Positions 23,052 through 35,515 of a stretch of 64,000 nucleotides of DNA are shown here, in pieces. Position numbers and translations under genes: made by a program. The stretch covers positions 4,067,001-4,131,000 of the forward strand of contig WPIO01000032.1 of the NCBI GenBank assembly GCA_009760855.2. Reading direction: 5' to 3'. The DNA comes from Cristatella mucedo (Eukaryota; Bryozoa; Phylactolaemata; Cristatellidae). The first letter of the stretch is position 1; every line of letters begins with the position of its first letter. The notes under the pieces are model-generated. The model saw nothing but the letters and a program-made list of their open reading frames with translations, ran no database searches and had not been told where the DNA came from.

Positions 23052-24410
23052 TCTTGTCCGTGCAAATGGTAAACAGTATAAATAGGTCATAATTCATGAC
23101 AGTCAGTGCAACCAAGTTACTAGCCGTATACGTGGAAATGCCATCACCAGCGGTCAGACGCCCCACGTGCGGGTTAACCTGATGGCTTAGAAAACTTATC
23201 AGCTGTTAGTTATCTTGCTAATTATTACAAGGCAGCGAAACTTACTTTGCTCTATATTTTCCAGCACCAAAGGAAGCTACTGTTTTTACCTAGAAGACAG
23301 CTAATAGTGACTATCTATGTAGTTTATCGTTTCAGTAGGCCATGTATACGTTGTACCACTTGGATTATACGATAGAGATTTACCTAATTAAGCAGTGGGA
23401 TTGCTGGCCCACGTCAATAGCTATGAACAACCATTACGAAAAAGTGACTAATGAGTCGTCGCAAATTTACTAATGAATTTTTATTAACCAAGGCAGCTCG
23501 ATTTTTTCAATGTCTATAAACTTAAATAGCGAGGGTAACTTACTTCGAAACTTGCGCGGTCTTTTTTCTGATGCCGTTCGTGTTCCCCTGTGGCGGCCAT
23601 AATCCCACTTGCTAGCGCGGGTAGTCGACCACCGCCGCCCCCAAGAGCGGCCGATATGAAGCGCTACGGGGGGGAGGGGCCTTGGTCACGGACGCATTTC
23701 TTCAAGGAAAGTGTCCAGCATGGCTGCCGTTGCTTTTAGCCACACGCATAAACACTTACTACGAAAATGCGGCGCTCCGGCTCTTGCGGCGACACTTCTT
23801 GCTGCCGCCAGGGAATCGAGCCAAGCAAAGCAGGAGTGCAGCGCCAAGTACGGCACGAGGCCGCTATTGCTCCTCGGCTTTCCTGACGCCGCGTCGGCCG
23901 CGGCGGCCTTTTCGCTGTGACTCGCACTTAGGGATGGCCTTTGGGGCCCTCCTTGATCCTCGCCGCAGCCGGGGCAGCTGCCTGCGGGCCGGCCCTTGAA
24001 GTGCCGCCGCAGAGGGAGCGCAAAGGATAGTCAAAGCCGCGCGCGCGAGCGCACGCGCGCGGATTCAAACGCGAGTAAATGCGGAGCAAAGTCCATGAGC
24101 TCGCCTCGCTCAAGGGCGCTCCACGAGCCAGCTTGCAGCGCCGTGCGGACGTGCGGGTGCAAAGTCCGAAGCACGCCATCTGGCGACAGTTGCGTCGAGC
24201 CGACGACGACGACGGCGCGCGCATTCGCCCCGCACTGCTCAGCCGTCGCTGCCCGGGTGCGCTTCCGGGTGCGACTTCGCGTTTCTCCTGTCCCTCCATT
24301 CGTTTCGTCGATTGTCGATTACGCTGCTCTCATTAAAGAGCTGCTACCGTAGGCGGCGTGGTGAGCGCCATCTCGCGGAGGCGGTAGCTCATCACGCGAG
24401 TCGCGGGCCT
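23048..24410. other. Non-coding DNA; GC/CpG island from about 23580
   Basis: The first 500 bases are AT-rich with no feature. From 23580 the sequence becomes CpG-rich, with CGCG-rich patches at 24035-24062. Frames on both strands are open for up to 124 codons, but none has a recognisable domain or a clear ATG context. It could be the promoter or 5' exon of an unseen gene. Confidence 0.4.
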
Positions 24411-26447
24411 TAGGAAAGCGCAAAGACTATATCAGTAGTAAGAAGAGTATTTTTTTTAAAGAGAACCTAGATATACAATGGGTATTGCACTTGTTATTAT
24501 GTTGTCGATACTCAGCTGGAGTCTCATTTAATGAGTAAAAGTACGCTAGACTGAGAGACCTGTGATAGAAAGCTGAAGACCTCTGCCAACTCCTGCCCGA
24601 GTGAGTCGCGTTGTGTAGGGATCGCCGTATCTAGTGGCCACGGCATCTAGGAGCCCATATGTCCAGCATCTTTCTAGTGCCGTCCTTTGGGACTCGCAAG
24701 CGTGCAACGAGTCGGACTGATCTATATGTCTCCCTCTCTCTTCCCTTTCTCTGCCTCTGGCTTTCAGTCTCTCTCACTGCAGCCTCAGCCTTTCATTATA
24801 TGCTGATGCCGGCGAGGATTTCGCTGCTAGGAGCTCGTGTCAGAGGCAAAAAGTTTATGGGTGCCAACCGACGACGCCTTAACTCTTCGTCGAGGAGCGT
24901 GCCGTATTAATGTGCATGGACACGGGTAAAAGTGCTGAAAATAGTGTAAAGCGTTTAAAATTCCGTAAATCTAAGATCGTGCGGGTGAATTCAATTCTAA
25001 CATTTCATTTTATACGAACCCGAAGCTAGAGAAACTGGGAGGTAGAGACGGCAAAATTATCTGTAAATTGAAGCTAAGAAATGTAAAACACCAATTTACT
25101 TCAGGTTCAAGCGCTTGGAAGCGTCACCCATTTGATTTTTATACCTTCAGAATGAATTCAAAACTTCACTTCTATTGGCAAACACTGAAGCCCAAGCAAA
25201 CTAAGATTGCCCCTTGGCTGAGTTCATCACACGGAAAATTATAAGTATGAGTTTCGAGCCGGCAGTTATAACCGTAAACTCATCGCACTGAAATTTCCAT
25301 TTACTTAGATACACTTTAAATGTTCTCCTTAATAGAAACTAGAAGTTTAAGGAAGCTATCGTAGTGTTTATAGATGGATATAGGCTACAGTGATCTGCAC
25401 ACTAAAAGTCACTTGGGCCTTGAGTGTAATACGGAGAAACCTTGCTGCGTAACACCAACTTGGTCCTCGTGGCTTTCTAGAGCTGCCAACGGAGGTACAG
25501 TAAAATTGACTGAAAATGTCACTGTCAACGTAAATGCGAAGGTCTTCGCTCAGAAATAATAGCAAGGGTACACAGCCGTTGGTGAGGCTGCTGTCAGTGG
25601 AAAGCGCGACCTGTTCCTGCAGTTCAAAGCAAGATGGAGATCTGGTGAGCGAAAGTATTGCCATCAATAGAGTCTAGAAGCTTGCAAGTCATTGATAAAG
25701 TTGAGACAACTTCCCACTTTGGCAGCATCGCACAGTGCTCAGCCGAAAAGATGGCACTAGATCGGAGAGCTACCCTCAGCATAGACGAATTGTTGACTTA
25801 CATCTTCGCGCTCGACGAGACTGGCTACGCGCCATTGGATGACTGATTTGCTTTGACGGCCTCGGAGCGTAAGAGCTCGACGCCGCCACCGCCACTTGAG
25901 CCAATCATTTTACTAGCTAATCAGCACTGGTCTGAGCAAAACACGTGGCCCAAGATCAATCGGAATTCCGCACTATTATTAGACAGCGTTCTCTCAAGGT
26001 GGCTTTTGACGTGCGCTTCTTGCGATCGTGTAAATCTCCGGACCACTCGTCCTTATTGAAAAAAGTGCGGTTAGAAGGCTAGATGTTTAGAAGCTTGGGC
26101 ACCATTATCTGACGAGTCCTCGCCTGTCGTATGACTGACTCTAAAGTAGCTCAAAGTGTTGCCCCACCCCCTGTGTGTACAGGTTGGCATCTTATACGTG
26201 TCCGTGCCCTGCTTCCTCCAGCATTGACTATCTACCTTTACCACACATCTGAGATAAAACAATCCACCGCAATCCTTTCATCTGTCTCTAACATATCCTG
26301 CGACCCTTTACTCCTTAGAATGTATTGTCTGCGCCAACTTATGATGGAAACTGCAACTAGTTAGTTGCATGCTGCCTCTTTTACAATTCGTTTTCGCTGG
26401 ACATTATTCAAATAAAGTAAGAGTAGCCAAGAGTTAAAAATATAAAA
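24411..26447. other. Non-coding DNA without a recognised feature
   Basis: Ordinary composition. Short frames only (none above 99 codons). No match to the two LINE or two SINE families. Confidence 0.5.
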
Positions 26448-26585
26448 AAATTTCATTTGTATAGCACCCCAAGAGAACTAAATCTCTATTCAGGCGCTTC
26501 ACATATGCCTCAGGGCTCAAGCCTACGACCTCAGCCAGACGTTAGTTGGGGCAAGCACCTTAACCGCTGGACCAACCCAGCTCGG
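26448..26585 (-). mobile_element. SINE-2 copy, reverse orientation
   Basis: TTCATTTGTATAGCACCCC, AAGAGAACTAAATCTCT (tail hairpin), CAGGCGCTTCACATATGCC, then the tRNA-like head (GGCTCAAGCCTACGACC as B box complement; GCACCTTAACCGCTGGACC as A-box region). Near full length. Confidence 0.85.
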
Positions 26586-27547
26586 AGTTACCACATTGCA
26601 CGAAATTCGCACAAAATGTGAAGGCTGAGTAAGCAAATGAACGGATAAGTCGTAAGATTTTCAAATCTGGATTGACTTAGAAGCTCAAGTTAAAGTCACC
26701 TTGCCTCCACGAGGCAGAGTTTTGACTGAGCTTCAATTTTTACTCTTTTTTTTTTTATTCCAAGTCCACACCTAAATGTCAAGCATGCTTCTCATGGCAG
26801 ATACACAGGGTGAGCACGCAAACATGAGAGATTTTAAAGTTCCTGCAAGGAACGTGTACAGATTAGGGTGCAGAAGTTGTTCATATGTACAGGCAGCTGG
26901 CTTGAGTTAGTAAGTGGTTAGCTCATGAAATAGCATGAGCGTAGCTGGAAAACTTGGTTAGTTTCCTCAGCCAGGCCTCGACAGACATGACTTTCCACAC
27001 TGATATTGGCTCCTGATTAAGATCGCATAAAGTTCTTTTTACAATGCAATCAATTAGTAGCCAGTATTGCATTTACAACGGTCAATCTCTATGTCTACCC
27101 ATTTCAGCCAGCCCAAACCCTTGAGGTCTGACTATTTTAGTTACTATGCTTCAGTAAGTGTATTATGCAATTCTGAAAACCTTCATTACCAAAAAGAAAA
27201 CTAAGCTTATCTGCTTACAAAGCTTAAAGGGCGTATGGTTAAAAGCAATCAAAGGCCAAAGGTATTTAATCATTAATGTATTGATGTAATATTGAAGCAG
27301 ATTTTTTTTTATTTTAATGATGATAAGAAAAAACTCTCTAGTGATGGGTAAACCCAGAATTCGTCAGACTTTGAAAATTATAACCCTCGAAATGGGCTTG
27401 GTTAGCATATCTCTTGAAGCGTCTGCATGTTATGTTCATGTCCTGTTCAAAGTAAACTTTTCCCTAGATGATTGCAACAATTCCTCAGTTAATTATGATT
27501 GCTACCAGCGACGTACCGCTGCGGAAATTTGGGCCGGCTTAGTTTTT
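26586..27547. other. Non-coding DNA, possibly an old LINE fragment near 27350-27540
   Basis: Mostly featureless AT-rich DNA. Around 27370-27470 the order AATGGGCTTGGTTAGC, TTTCCCTAGATG resembles LINE A reverse-transcriptase sequence at 20.7 kb, but too weakly to call. Confidence 0.35.
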
Positions 27548-27648
27548 AATGTATAGTATTTCCATCTGTAATTCCACAAAGACTGAGGGTGTTATAAGGC
27601 AGAGTATTCTATGGCGCACTCAATGCCTAAGCTGCTTTCGGTAAGTAA

Positions 27649-27808
27649 TTGCCGCGCTGGTTTGGTCTAGCGGTTAAGGTGCTCGCCCCGACCAAGGTCT
27701 GACTGAGGTCGTGGGCTCGAGCCCTGAGGCATATGTGAAGCGCCTGAATAGAGATTAAGTTCTCTTGGGGCGCTATATAAATGAATTATATTTAAATGAA
27801 TTATATAA
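27649..27808 (+). mobile_element. SINE-2, full-length copy inserted in LINE B with target-site duplication
   Basis: Head: GCGCTGGTTTGGTCTAGCGG with A-box-like TAGCGGTTAAGG, and B-box GGGCTCGAGCCC near 27714-27725. The tail hairpin is at 27739-27774 (AGCGCC, AGAGA, loop TTAAGT, TCTCT, GGCGCT), then TATATAAATGAATTATA. It is flanked by TCGGTAAGTAA (27638-27648) and TCGGTAACTAA (27809-27819), an 11-bp duplication with one mismatch. Confidence 0.88.
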
Positions 27809-30121
27809 TCGGTAACTAACATACTTAATCATGCAACAAAGAGAAAGTGACAAGAAAAGCCGTCAGAAGGGCAGTTGTTGAAGTAGCGAGTAGCATGGAA
27901 ATAGCAGCTCAGGACCACTGGAAATAAAGTATAATAGTTAGCGGCAGGAGAGTAGATTTTGTTGCTTAAGAGTTGGGCCAGTGAGTTCTTTAGTTTAGGA
28001 CCCACAGAGCACAAGCTTCTGTCTTTAAGCGCAGAAAGGGAACAGTTCATTTATTGCCCTAGAGGACCCGAGAGTAGGAAGAGGCTGAAACTAGTGCACC
28101 AGCTCGGCTAGTTATGATTGAGCCAAGCATTGGTAGGCCTTGTGGGTCGGCGTTAGAGCCATCTAAGCTCCTTCAGCAAAGGAGACACATGGTCAAACCT
28201 CTTGAATTCGTTAACTAGTCTTGCAGCCATAAGCATAACCAGCTACTGTAGCTTAGTGGCTTTTCCGGTAGCTCAGCCAACATAGAATTACAATATTGCA
28301 AGACAATGTAATTCTGTCTCGGTTAGATTAATCTAACCAAGACAGAAACAGAGGGCTAGCTAGAGTGTGCAAGCCACGGTAGACAGTCCATAATTTTAGA
28401 TAGGGGTCGGACAAAATGGCTAGCTGGGAAGTCAATCTTCTTAACAAAACTTTCAAAACTAAGGCAGTTTTCAAAGAAGGCAGTTAAACTCTAAGCACCT
28501 GGTCACAGCCTCACAGCAGCATCACCTATTAGAAGAGCAAAGCTATCTAGTCCAGCAGCACGCTTAGGGTGTCCTAAGAGCAGCAGTTCCGTTTTATCTT
28601 CGCTAAGTTTAAGACAATTTTCTGACATCCAGGCTCGCATGTCTGCAAGGAAAGCATTCAGTTTGTCAATCACTGCAGCAGATTTCAATGGTTTTAACTA
28701 CAAAGACAGCTGAGTATCGTTGGCATAAAAGTGATTACCAATGCCACGGGCCCGAATCGCTTTCCCGGTGTTTCAGTATTAATGGAGAACACCAAAGGAC
28801 CGGTAGATACCTTTGTACCACACGGTCCGGTGTAGTGGATGAGACCTGAACCCACACAACACGGATTGAGCATGATCGGACTAATACGATTTGAACTACG
28901 CCAGCGCCTCGTCTGCCAGACCAAACGTTGTTCTTAATCATTCAAGTAGAATATCGTGATCAATAGAGTCCAACGCAGCTGGTAGATTCAGCTGGCCTAG
29001 GGCAGTGACACTCCCGGCGTCGTTGCTGCTTAGGGTGCCGTTGGTTACAAATAGGATAGCAGTGTCGGTTGAGTAAAGTCGTTTGAATCCCGGCTGAAAT
29101 TATTCTGGCAAGTAATTTTTTAATATGGGCTACAAGCTGCTTAGCGACAGTCTTTTCAGGAATCTTTGGCAAAGAGAGATGGTAAACTGTGCAAGCTTTT
29201 TCTTGAACCTAAGAATCTAATCCAGACTTTTAAAAATCGATCTACGATGACTGATTTAAAAGAAATTGGGTATAACCCTTTTTCCAGAGAAGCACTGCAA
29301 TTCTCAGTTATGGCTGCGATGATTTTGTCAGCCAGTCATGATCACAGAGTGAATAGTATAGCGTCTTTATGAGACGATCTCTTTATAATAGACTTATGAA
29401 GTTAGTCACATCGCACGTAGAAACATCAAAGAATTTGTCAAGGAAAGACGCAGGTTGCGACTAAGCATATGCTTAGTCGGAGGGGTTTTATATGGACACG
29501 AATGCGTGACAGTGTCTCAGCGGAGGCTGAGAACTTGTCGGCTGAGCCCTTAATATCTTGGGAGTGAGATACGTCGGAATTGGCAAGTAAATTGTTCGCC
29601 TTCTTATAAATCTGTTTCTTATTTTGACTGGCCAGGCCCTGGCATTTCTATATCCGAGTGTAAACTCGAGGAAGTCTTTAAAATTGGCTCCATCATCGTC
29701 ATCAGACCCAGACTTTTCAAAATGGCGTTCAAGCCTGTGCGTAATACGGCGAATATTTTGAAGTTCTTTTGGTAAATCGATAAAAATCTCCGCGACTATA
29801 TAAACGGAAAGAATGGACTGGGGCATGATCCTTAAAGCCACTCTTAAGGTTCGTTAGCACTGCACTAGTGAGGGTATCGAGGGTATCGAAGCTATCTGTC
29901 GAGTCTGGATGGAGATCAAGAAGACTTGCCACGCAGAAAGATTTCAAAAGTTTCCCTGGGTCATTATTCTTGTAAGTTGCATCGCTGGACAAGCGCGACT
30001 TTCCCGTACAGGCACAACGGAACAGGAACAGTAAACGAGACTGGTTGACGATTCGGGCACCAGCACGGTGGGGCAGTGGGGCAGTCGTCCATACAAAAAT
30101 AATGAGATAAAAATAAGTAAA

Positions 30122-30294
30122 TACTAGCTGATTTAACAGCCTCTTTTGTATAGCGGCAGAAGAGCCTCAAAGGTTATCTATCACCACCGCTTGTAGTGGC
30201 AATAAAGAATTGCCCGTCGCAGGATTCAAACCTACGACCTCGGAACCGAGGTCGTGAAAAGCAACCACCTTACCTAGTGTGCCATCACGGCTCC
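30122..30294 (-). mobile_element. SINE-1 copy inserted in LINE B
   Basis: TACTAGCTGATTTAACAGCC at the left, GCGGCAGAAGAGCCTC, body, B box complement GGATTCAAACC, GACCTCGGAACCGAGGTC and the head ending CATCACGGCTCC. It matches the 15.2 kb copy closely. Confidence 0.85.
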
Positions 30295-31239
30295 CAGGAT
30301 ACGGCAACCAATTTTAATGGTACGACCAACGTGGTTGGATTAAACCAAAGTTCTCCAGACCGGCAATAAATGAGCGAAGATGACTGCTACTGGGGTTGTC
30401 AAAGTGAATATTAAAGCCTCTGGCAATAAAAAATAGCCTGTCACCAGCAAAGTTTTTAGTGAGGAACTCCAAGACTCCTCCGTAGACAAGGTTAGACAGC
30501 CAGAAGAAGGTTGGTAGAGAGCATAGTCTTTGATAAGCACCGGTTAGCAACTAATTAAAACAATAGCTCGTGGTGAGAAAAGCCGAAGCTCTTATAGCCA
30601 AACGAGTCACGAACAACGATAGCGACCCGCCAACCCCCTTGAAAGACCAAATGGACTAAAAAATTGAGAACCAGGGTTGGATGGTCTCAGATACGCCGCC
30701 ATCAGACCAGGGCGTTACACACGTCTCGGTCAGAAGAAACTAATCTAGCTTCTCCTGGATAAAATGTTTGCGGATAAATAAACCATTGGTTTTTAGTGAG
30801 CAAACATCAAACAGGTACGGGAGACGCCGTGCCTACGAAATCGACTGAACCTTAGTAGCAGCCGATGGTCGACTTTTCACATCTGACTTTTCGCATCATG
30901 CTGAGGCACGGCGAGTGAGCTGCCAGCACGTACATTGATAAGCAGTGCTTTAAACTTACCGGTCGCAGATTCGATGGCCGAGCAGTTGATAGGGCGAATG
31001 CAGGTTGCCACAGAGTTCTTACTGACCCGCCTAAGAAGCCCGCCGGTAGGTACAGACAGTTGTTGAAATCGCACCCTATGCTAAGCAGGTCCTGTTTTGA
31101 GTAGCAATCCAAGGACAGCTCATGAAAAGTCACCATGAACATATCAGCGGAATAACCAAAGATATTACGAAGAAATTAGGTAAAGGTCAACAGTGCGCTT
31201 AAAGTCGCCCGAGGCCGCTCTCTAGCACTGCTTAGGCGG

Positions 31240-31895
31240 GTACCGAAATTATGCTGGATCGTGCATTTGCGACATACCCTCTTGACATGTGTGTGCCATT
31301 CACAACCCGTAGGTAGGTTTTCATGCCTGTGCCATCCAACGCTTACAGTTGGTAAAAAGTCGGCAGCCATTCTTGTCTTTAATGAAGGTTCTAACTGTCA
31401 CATTAACTCCACTTCTCGCCACTCTGCACCGGTTCTCCATCAAGCAATTTATCTACTTCAAGGTTGTGTCATCCACTTTCAGTTTTTTCATTCATTTGCT
31501 CTGGTCCGCCTATCCAAAATATTTTCTAATTATGCTTCGCATCGTACCACGAGCTCTGCACACTCGCGTCTTTTAGCTGTAAATGCATCTAACCTCAAAT
31601 CCTTTGCAAACCGTGCCTTCAAATCGTATGCTCATATAGCCTAGAGCTCACTTCCGACTGACCTAATGACTGACCTTACGACATCTCTCGACTAGACATT
31701 TAAAAATAAGCCAAAAATACACGTGTTTCCAAAGGCCTTTTCTCTGTCGGCGCGAATTATTCTTTTTATGCAAAAGGGTTCTGGCACTGTGCATGTTATC
31801 GATACATGAGTGAAATGCTTCCTTTCCAGCAAATAGAAAGTCCCTAGAAAGAGATTTAGTTCACTTCAGGTGTTTTGAATCGTCTTATTAATGTC
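31240..31895 (+). mobile_element. LINE family A, 3' fragment
   Basis: C-terminal coding remnants (GTGCATTTGCGACAT, ACCGGTTCTCCATCAAGC, CTCAAATCCTTTGC, TATAGCCTAGAGCTC), the ACATTTAAAAATAAGCC stop region, and a 3' UTR ending in CTAGAAAGAGATTTAGTTCAC. The (ATT)n tail is lost. Confidence 0.65.
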
Positions 31896-32950
31896 TCTAA
31901 TGCTGCCGCTAGTCATAAATCGTCCCATCACCCTCCTGAATAAGAAGCTACTTTGAACGCAGCTTCTAGGCAACGGTATCACTTGAAGTTACGTCGTTTT
32001 CCCTATGCTAGATTGCCGTAACTCCGACTTCGAGTTCTGCCGGAAGATTTCATCGAGCCTTTATAGTTAGTCCAAAATATGGCCGCATTGAGAGGATAAT
32101 TAATTATTTACTTTTTCCGTTTGTTGAACTACTATCGACAACAGCTAATCTCGCTCGTAAGTGCTAGGCGATTCAGGCACTTTTAAAGTAGTCCTTCGCT
32201 TGCACATCAAAGCTAATTATATTTTCCAATGTCCTAACTGTTCTACGCTTCTCAATTTTTAAGTTGATGTCTATGGTTGAGGCTGTCGGTCTCTGATAAT
32301 GTACCGGAAGCCTCTTACGATAATCTCGAATGCAACAGCCACTTACTCCTCACGGCTTTAGAAGTTGCAGACTGAGCTAGACACATTCTCCGTCTTCACT
32401 TGTACTTAACAACTGGCTGCATGCTACTCTTCTTTGTCAAGGCTGTGAAGCTGCTCAGACAAACTTGACCTGGTCATTGGTTGAAGTTCCAGTGGTCTTT
32501 CTCGTAGTCGTCACCCACATTAAGCGGCTCTTTAAATCTCGACCAAATCGCGCGTGAACTGCCCTAGCTGTCCTCCGTGCCCTAATTCTCTGAAATTTTG
32601 ACGCAGCTCGCTTGATAATTCATGAGCTTGCTGCGAGTCGTCGACACATTTGACGCACTCTACTCACGTCACGGGGCTTGGGCTGGGCGAGCCGCCGCTC
32701 TGTCTTCTGCGTTAGATGGAGATGCTCCGCACACACTCGCTAGATCTCATTTTGCCTTCTGTGCTCGGCCGGACTACTATTTTCTCCCACTTGATCGCAT
32801 TTCCGCGATTAAGCTTTTTAATTCGAGTTCAAACAAGCCCCAACAGATGTCATTTGCTCTGGCGACGATCCAATTGAGTCGCGTAGCAGCGGTTGCTGCA
32901 ACCGCTGCTTGCATTTCGACACGTCATCTACGCCGGTACGCTGCAGGGGA
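31896..32950. other. Non-coding DNA with a 25-bp palindrome
   Basis: No gene recognised. A perfect palindrome with 12-bp arms and a 1-nt centre lies at 32885-32909 (arm AGCAGCGGTTGC). Confidence 0.5.
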
Positions 32951-33104
32951 GAAGAGAGAGAGAGAGAGAGAGAGAGCCGTACGTCGTACGTCCCGTACGT
33001 CGGCGAGCGATCGCGAAGCCCGCGAAGTTCTCCCGGTTAGAAGCTCTCCCGGATGGGAACGAGACGCTGCGAGACGCTGCGAGACGCTGCGAGACGCTGC
33101 GCCG
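32951..33104. repeat. (GA)n, TACGT-rich block and 10-bp tandem repeat
   Basis: A GA run (32951-32976), clustered CGTACGTC units (32978-33003), and four copies of GAGACGCTGC (33060-33101). Confidence 0.85.
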
Positions 33105-33560
33105 TCTGCGGCGGGCCGTCGCAGGGGACTGGCCATCGGCGTGGAAGGAGGGGGTAGGGCTAACTGTGTGCGGCTGAGCATCGGCTAATTTAGACGTTTT
33201 GTCCTCGACTTTCGCCTCATGCTTGCGGCGGCGGCGACGGCGGCGACGGCGGCGACGGCGACGGCGGGAGTCGGAGCTGAACGCGTTTAGTCCGCATGGC
33301 GCGACGGGTGCAGTAAGCTGAACAGAAGCTGAAGAGCCCGTTGCAGCTCGCGACTGCCTACAGATCGCGACGGCGACGGCAGGTGGCGGTGGCGGCGGCA
33401 TACTCACTGCGGTACATATAACGGGCGACAAGAGTCGACCAGACTCAGCGGGCGCAGCTCGGCTGCCGCTCCGGCGTCGAGGCGCAAGCCTTGGTCGGGC
33501 GGGGCTGGGCGGGGAGGAGGTGCTCTCGCTCGCGCGGGCAGCCAGGCACTAACTTATTGC
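33105..33560. other. GC/CpG-rich non-coding DNA with CGG/GAC runs
   Basis: CGGCGA-type repeats at 33225-33265 and a CpG-dense surround. Frames open on both strands without domains. Possible promoter region; no gene shown. Confidence 0.4.
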
Positions 33561-34095
33561 GTTTACTGGTCTGATCATAACTGTAACCTTTAAAGTGATT
33601 ACGACGGTCAGGGCAGCCGGCGGCCCATCTCGTAACGGAGCTCTTTCAAGCGCCAGTACTAGCTCACATCTGCTACAAAAAGCCGGCGTGAGCCGGAAGT
33701 CTCGGATCAGCAAGCGGAGGATTAAGGCGGAGAGCGCGGCCGCTCATTCTGGCACGCACTCGGACGACGTCTGCAAGCCGCCAGTAAACCAAGAGCGCGG
33801 CTCAATGGGCGCTGCATACATCTGCAGGTTCACCGAGGCCTGTCGACAAATTGCTTACGCCCAGCGAGCGCCTATGCGCACCGTGAGAAGAAACGAGGCG
33901 GCCTTGTATTTGTTTACGGAAGCCGGGCAGCTAATGATACAGTGCCGAGACCGAACGACGGCACCTCAATAAACAATACTCGGCATTTAGCCAAGCTACC
34001 AGACCAATACCTAGTGAGGCTGAGACGTAGAGACAGAGAGACTGATGGATGGAGAGATGGACGAATAAAAGATACAGAGACGCAGAAATAGACTG

Positions 34096-34264
<169 letters not shown>

Positions 34265-34403
34265 CACACATTATTTACTGCACCATCGCCTCCCAGCTAT
34301 CCTTCCTTCCAGAAAAAGCTCAGAGGGCCATGCTTTTCTCTTCAGGAATCCAGAAGGCAAGTCACCGCGCGTGCCAACACTCGAGCGTCTGGCGCGAGCC
34401 GGG

Positions 34404-34515
34404 ATCGCCAGGATAATATCGCCACGATAATAAATTAACTTAGCATCCTATTATTATTATAATTATTATCTTGGTAATTATTTATTATCCTATTATTATT
34501 TATTATCCTGGCGAT
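34404..34515. repeat. Inverted repeat (15-bp perfect arms) around an ATTATT-rich core
   Basis: ATCGCCAGGATAATA (34404-34418) and its exact complement at 34501-34515 flank an AT-rich segment full of TTATTA. It may be a small foldback element. Confidence 0.7.
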
Positions 34516-35515
34516 TTATTTTTCCATGCTCTTCGTATTATTTTTCCTTTCGCTCGAGCATTCTATCCGCTGCCACGACAGCACAGGCGCTGTAATGGCA
34601 GCGGATCTATAGCTACTCGAAATATCGCATAGAAAGCGACGCAAAAGTCGGTTATACGCACAGGCCGCCAAACAGCAAACTCTGACCTTGACCACATTGG
34701 GTTCTTACGCATCTCGGCGCATCCGGTACGAATTTCACAGCTATTAATGAACCGTCGCTCGCCAGTCGCGCGAGTAGCTCTCACGCTTCGCTCTTTGCGA
34801 CGATCACCAATACTAGTTCGCTGCCTGTGGAAGTAGCTCCTCATGGATTATTTATACGATTAGAATTGTCTGCATCTAGTGCAGTTTGCTCAGAGAACTG
34901 TCGTTTAAAAAGTGCTGCACCTCGACGCCAACAAATGCTCTTGACGAGTGTACTCCTCTGACCACGCCCTCTGAGTACGCCCTCGTCCAAATTCCCTGCG
35001 GTTAGTATAGACTGGTTAAAAATAGTAACCTTAAGCTCGAGCATACAAATACCGCAAGCGTCTGTTCATTGACTGAGCGTACAACGATCGTTGCGTCACG
35101 CCACCCCTACGAGATTTTACTTCCTTTCATACCCCGAGCTCGATTGAACTTGGCGGTCGAGTATCCGTTGCCGTTCGCTCCAGCCTCAGTTACAACTCGT
35201 TTACAGTTCCTGCGACGAAACATCTTTCGAATCTCTTATGCGAGGCGCCCTCAAACGGCATTCTTCCAAGAGTGTCAAGAAACGACGCCGCTACAAGCGT
35301 GCTGCGGCGGTTTCTGCACTAGTGTCTTGAGGCCGCAAGAACCGCGCTCGCAATGGCGCCAGTCCTTGCCGACGCGTGACAAATACGGGTGAAGCCCTGA
35401 TCCTTGGGGCGCACGGCGGCCAGCAGGAGCGCCGAATGCGAAGCGCAGCGCAGCGCGCTGGTCCTCCGACGGTAGCGCAGCGCGGGAGCATAACGAAGAG
35501 CGCCCGGCGGCACCG
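34516..35515. other. Non-coding DNA
   Basis: No repeat family or gene recognised. GC rises towards the 35.5 kb hairpin. Confidence 0.45.

Larger units (their letters stand above)
27548..31150 (-). mobile_element. LINE family B, longest copy (endonuclease to 3' end), carrying two SINE insertions
   Basis: Read on the minus strand from 31150 down. First comes an AP-endonuclease start (KFKALLINVRA) and an endonuclease core with FNIHFDNPSSSHLRSF near 30450. The linker follows (KDHAPVHSFRLYSR and the ERHFEKS/YRNAR segment, 29990-29490). Then reverse transcriptase (PEKTVAKQLVAHI near 29150; ENCLKLSEDKTELLLLGHPK near 28600) and the C-terminal region with the conserved 3' UTR to 27548. Every domain has stops or frameshifts, so the copy is dead. 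SINE-1 (30122-30294) and SINE-2 (27649-27808) interrupt it. It belongs to the CR1 superfamily (CR1/L2/Rex1-like) by domain order and non-poly(A) tail. Confidence 0.8.
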
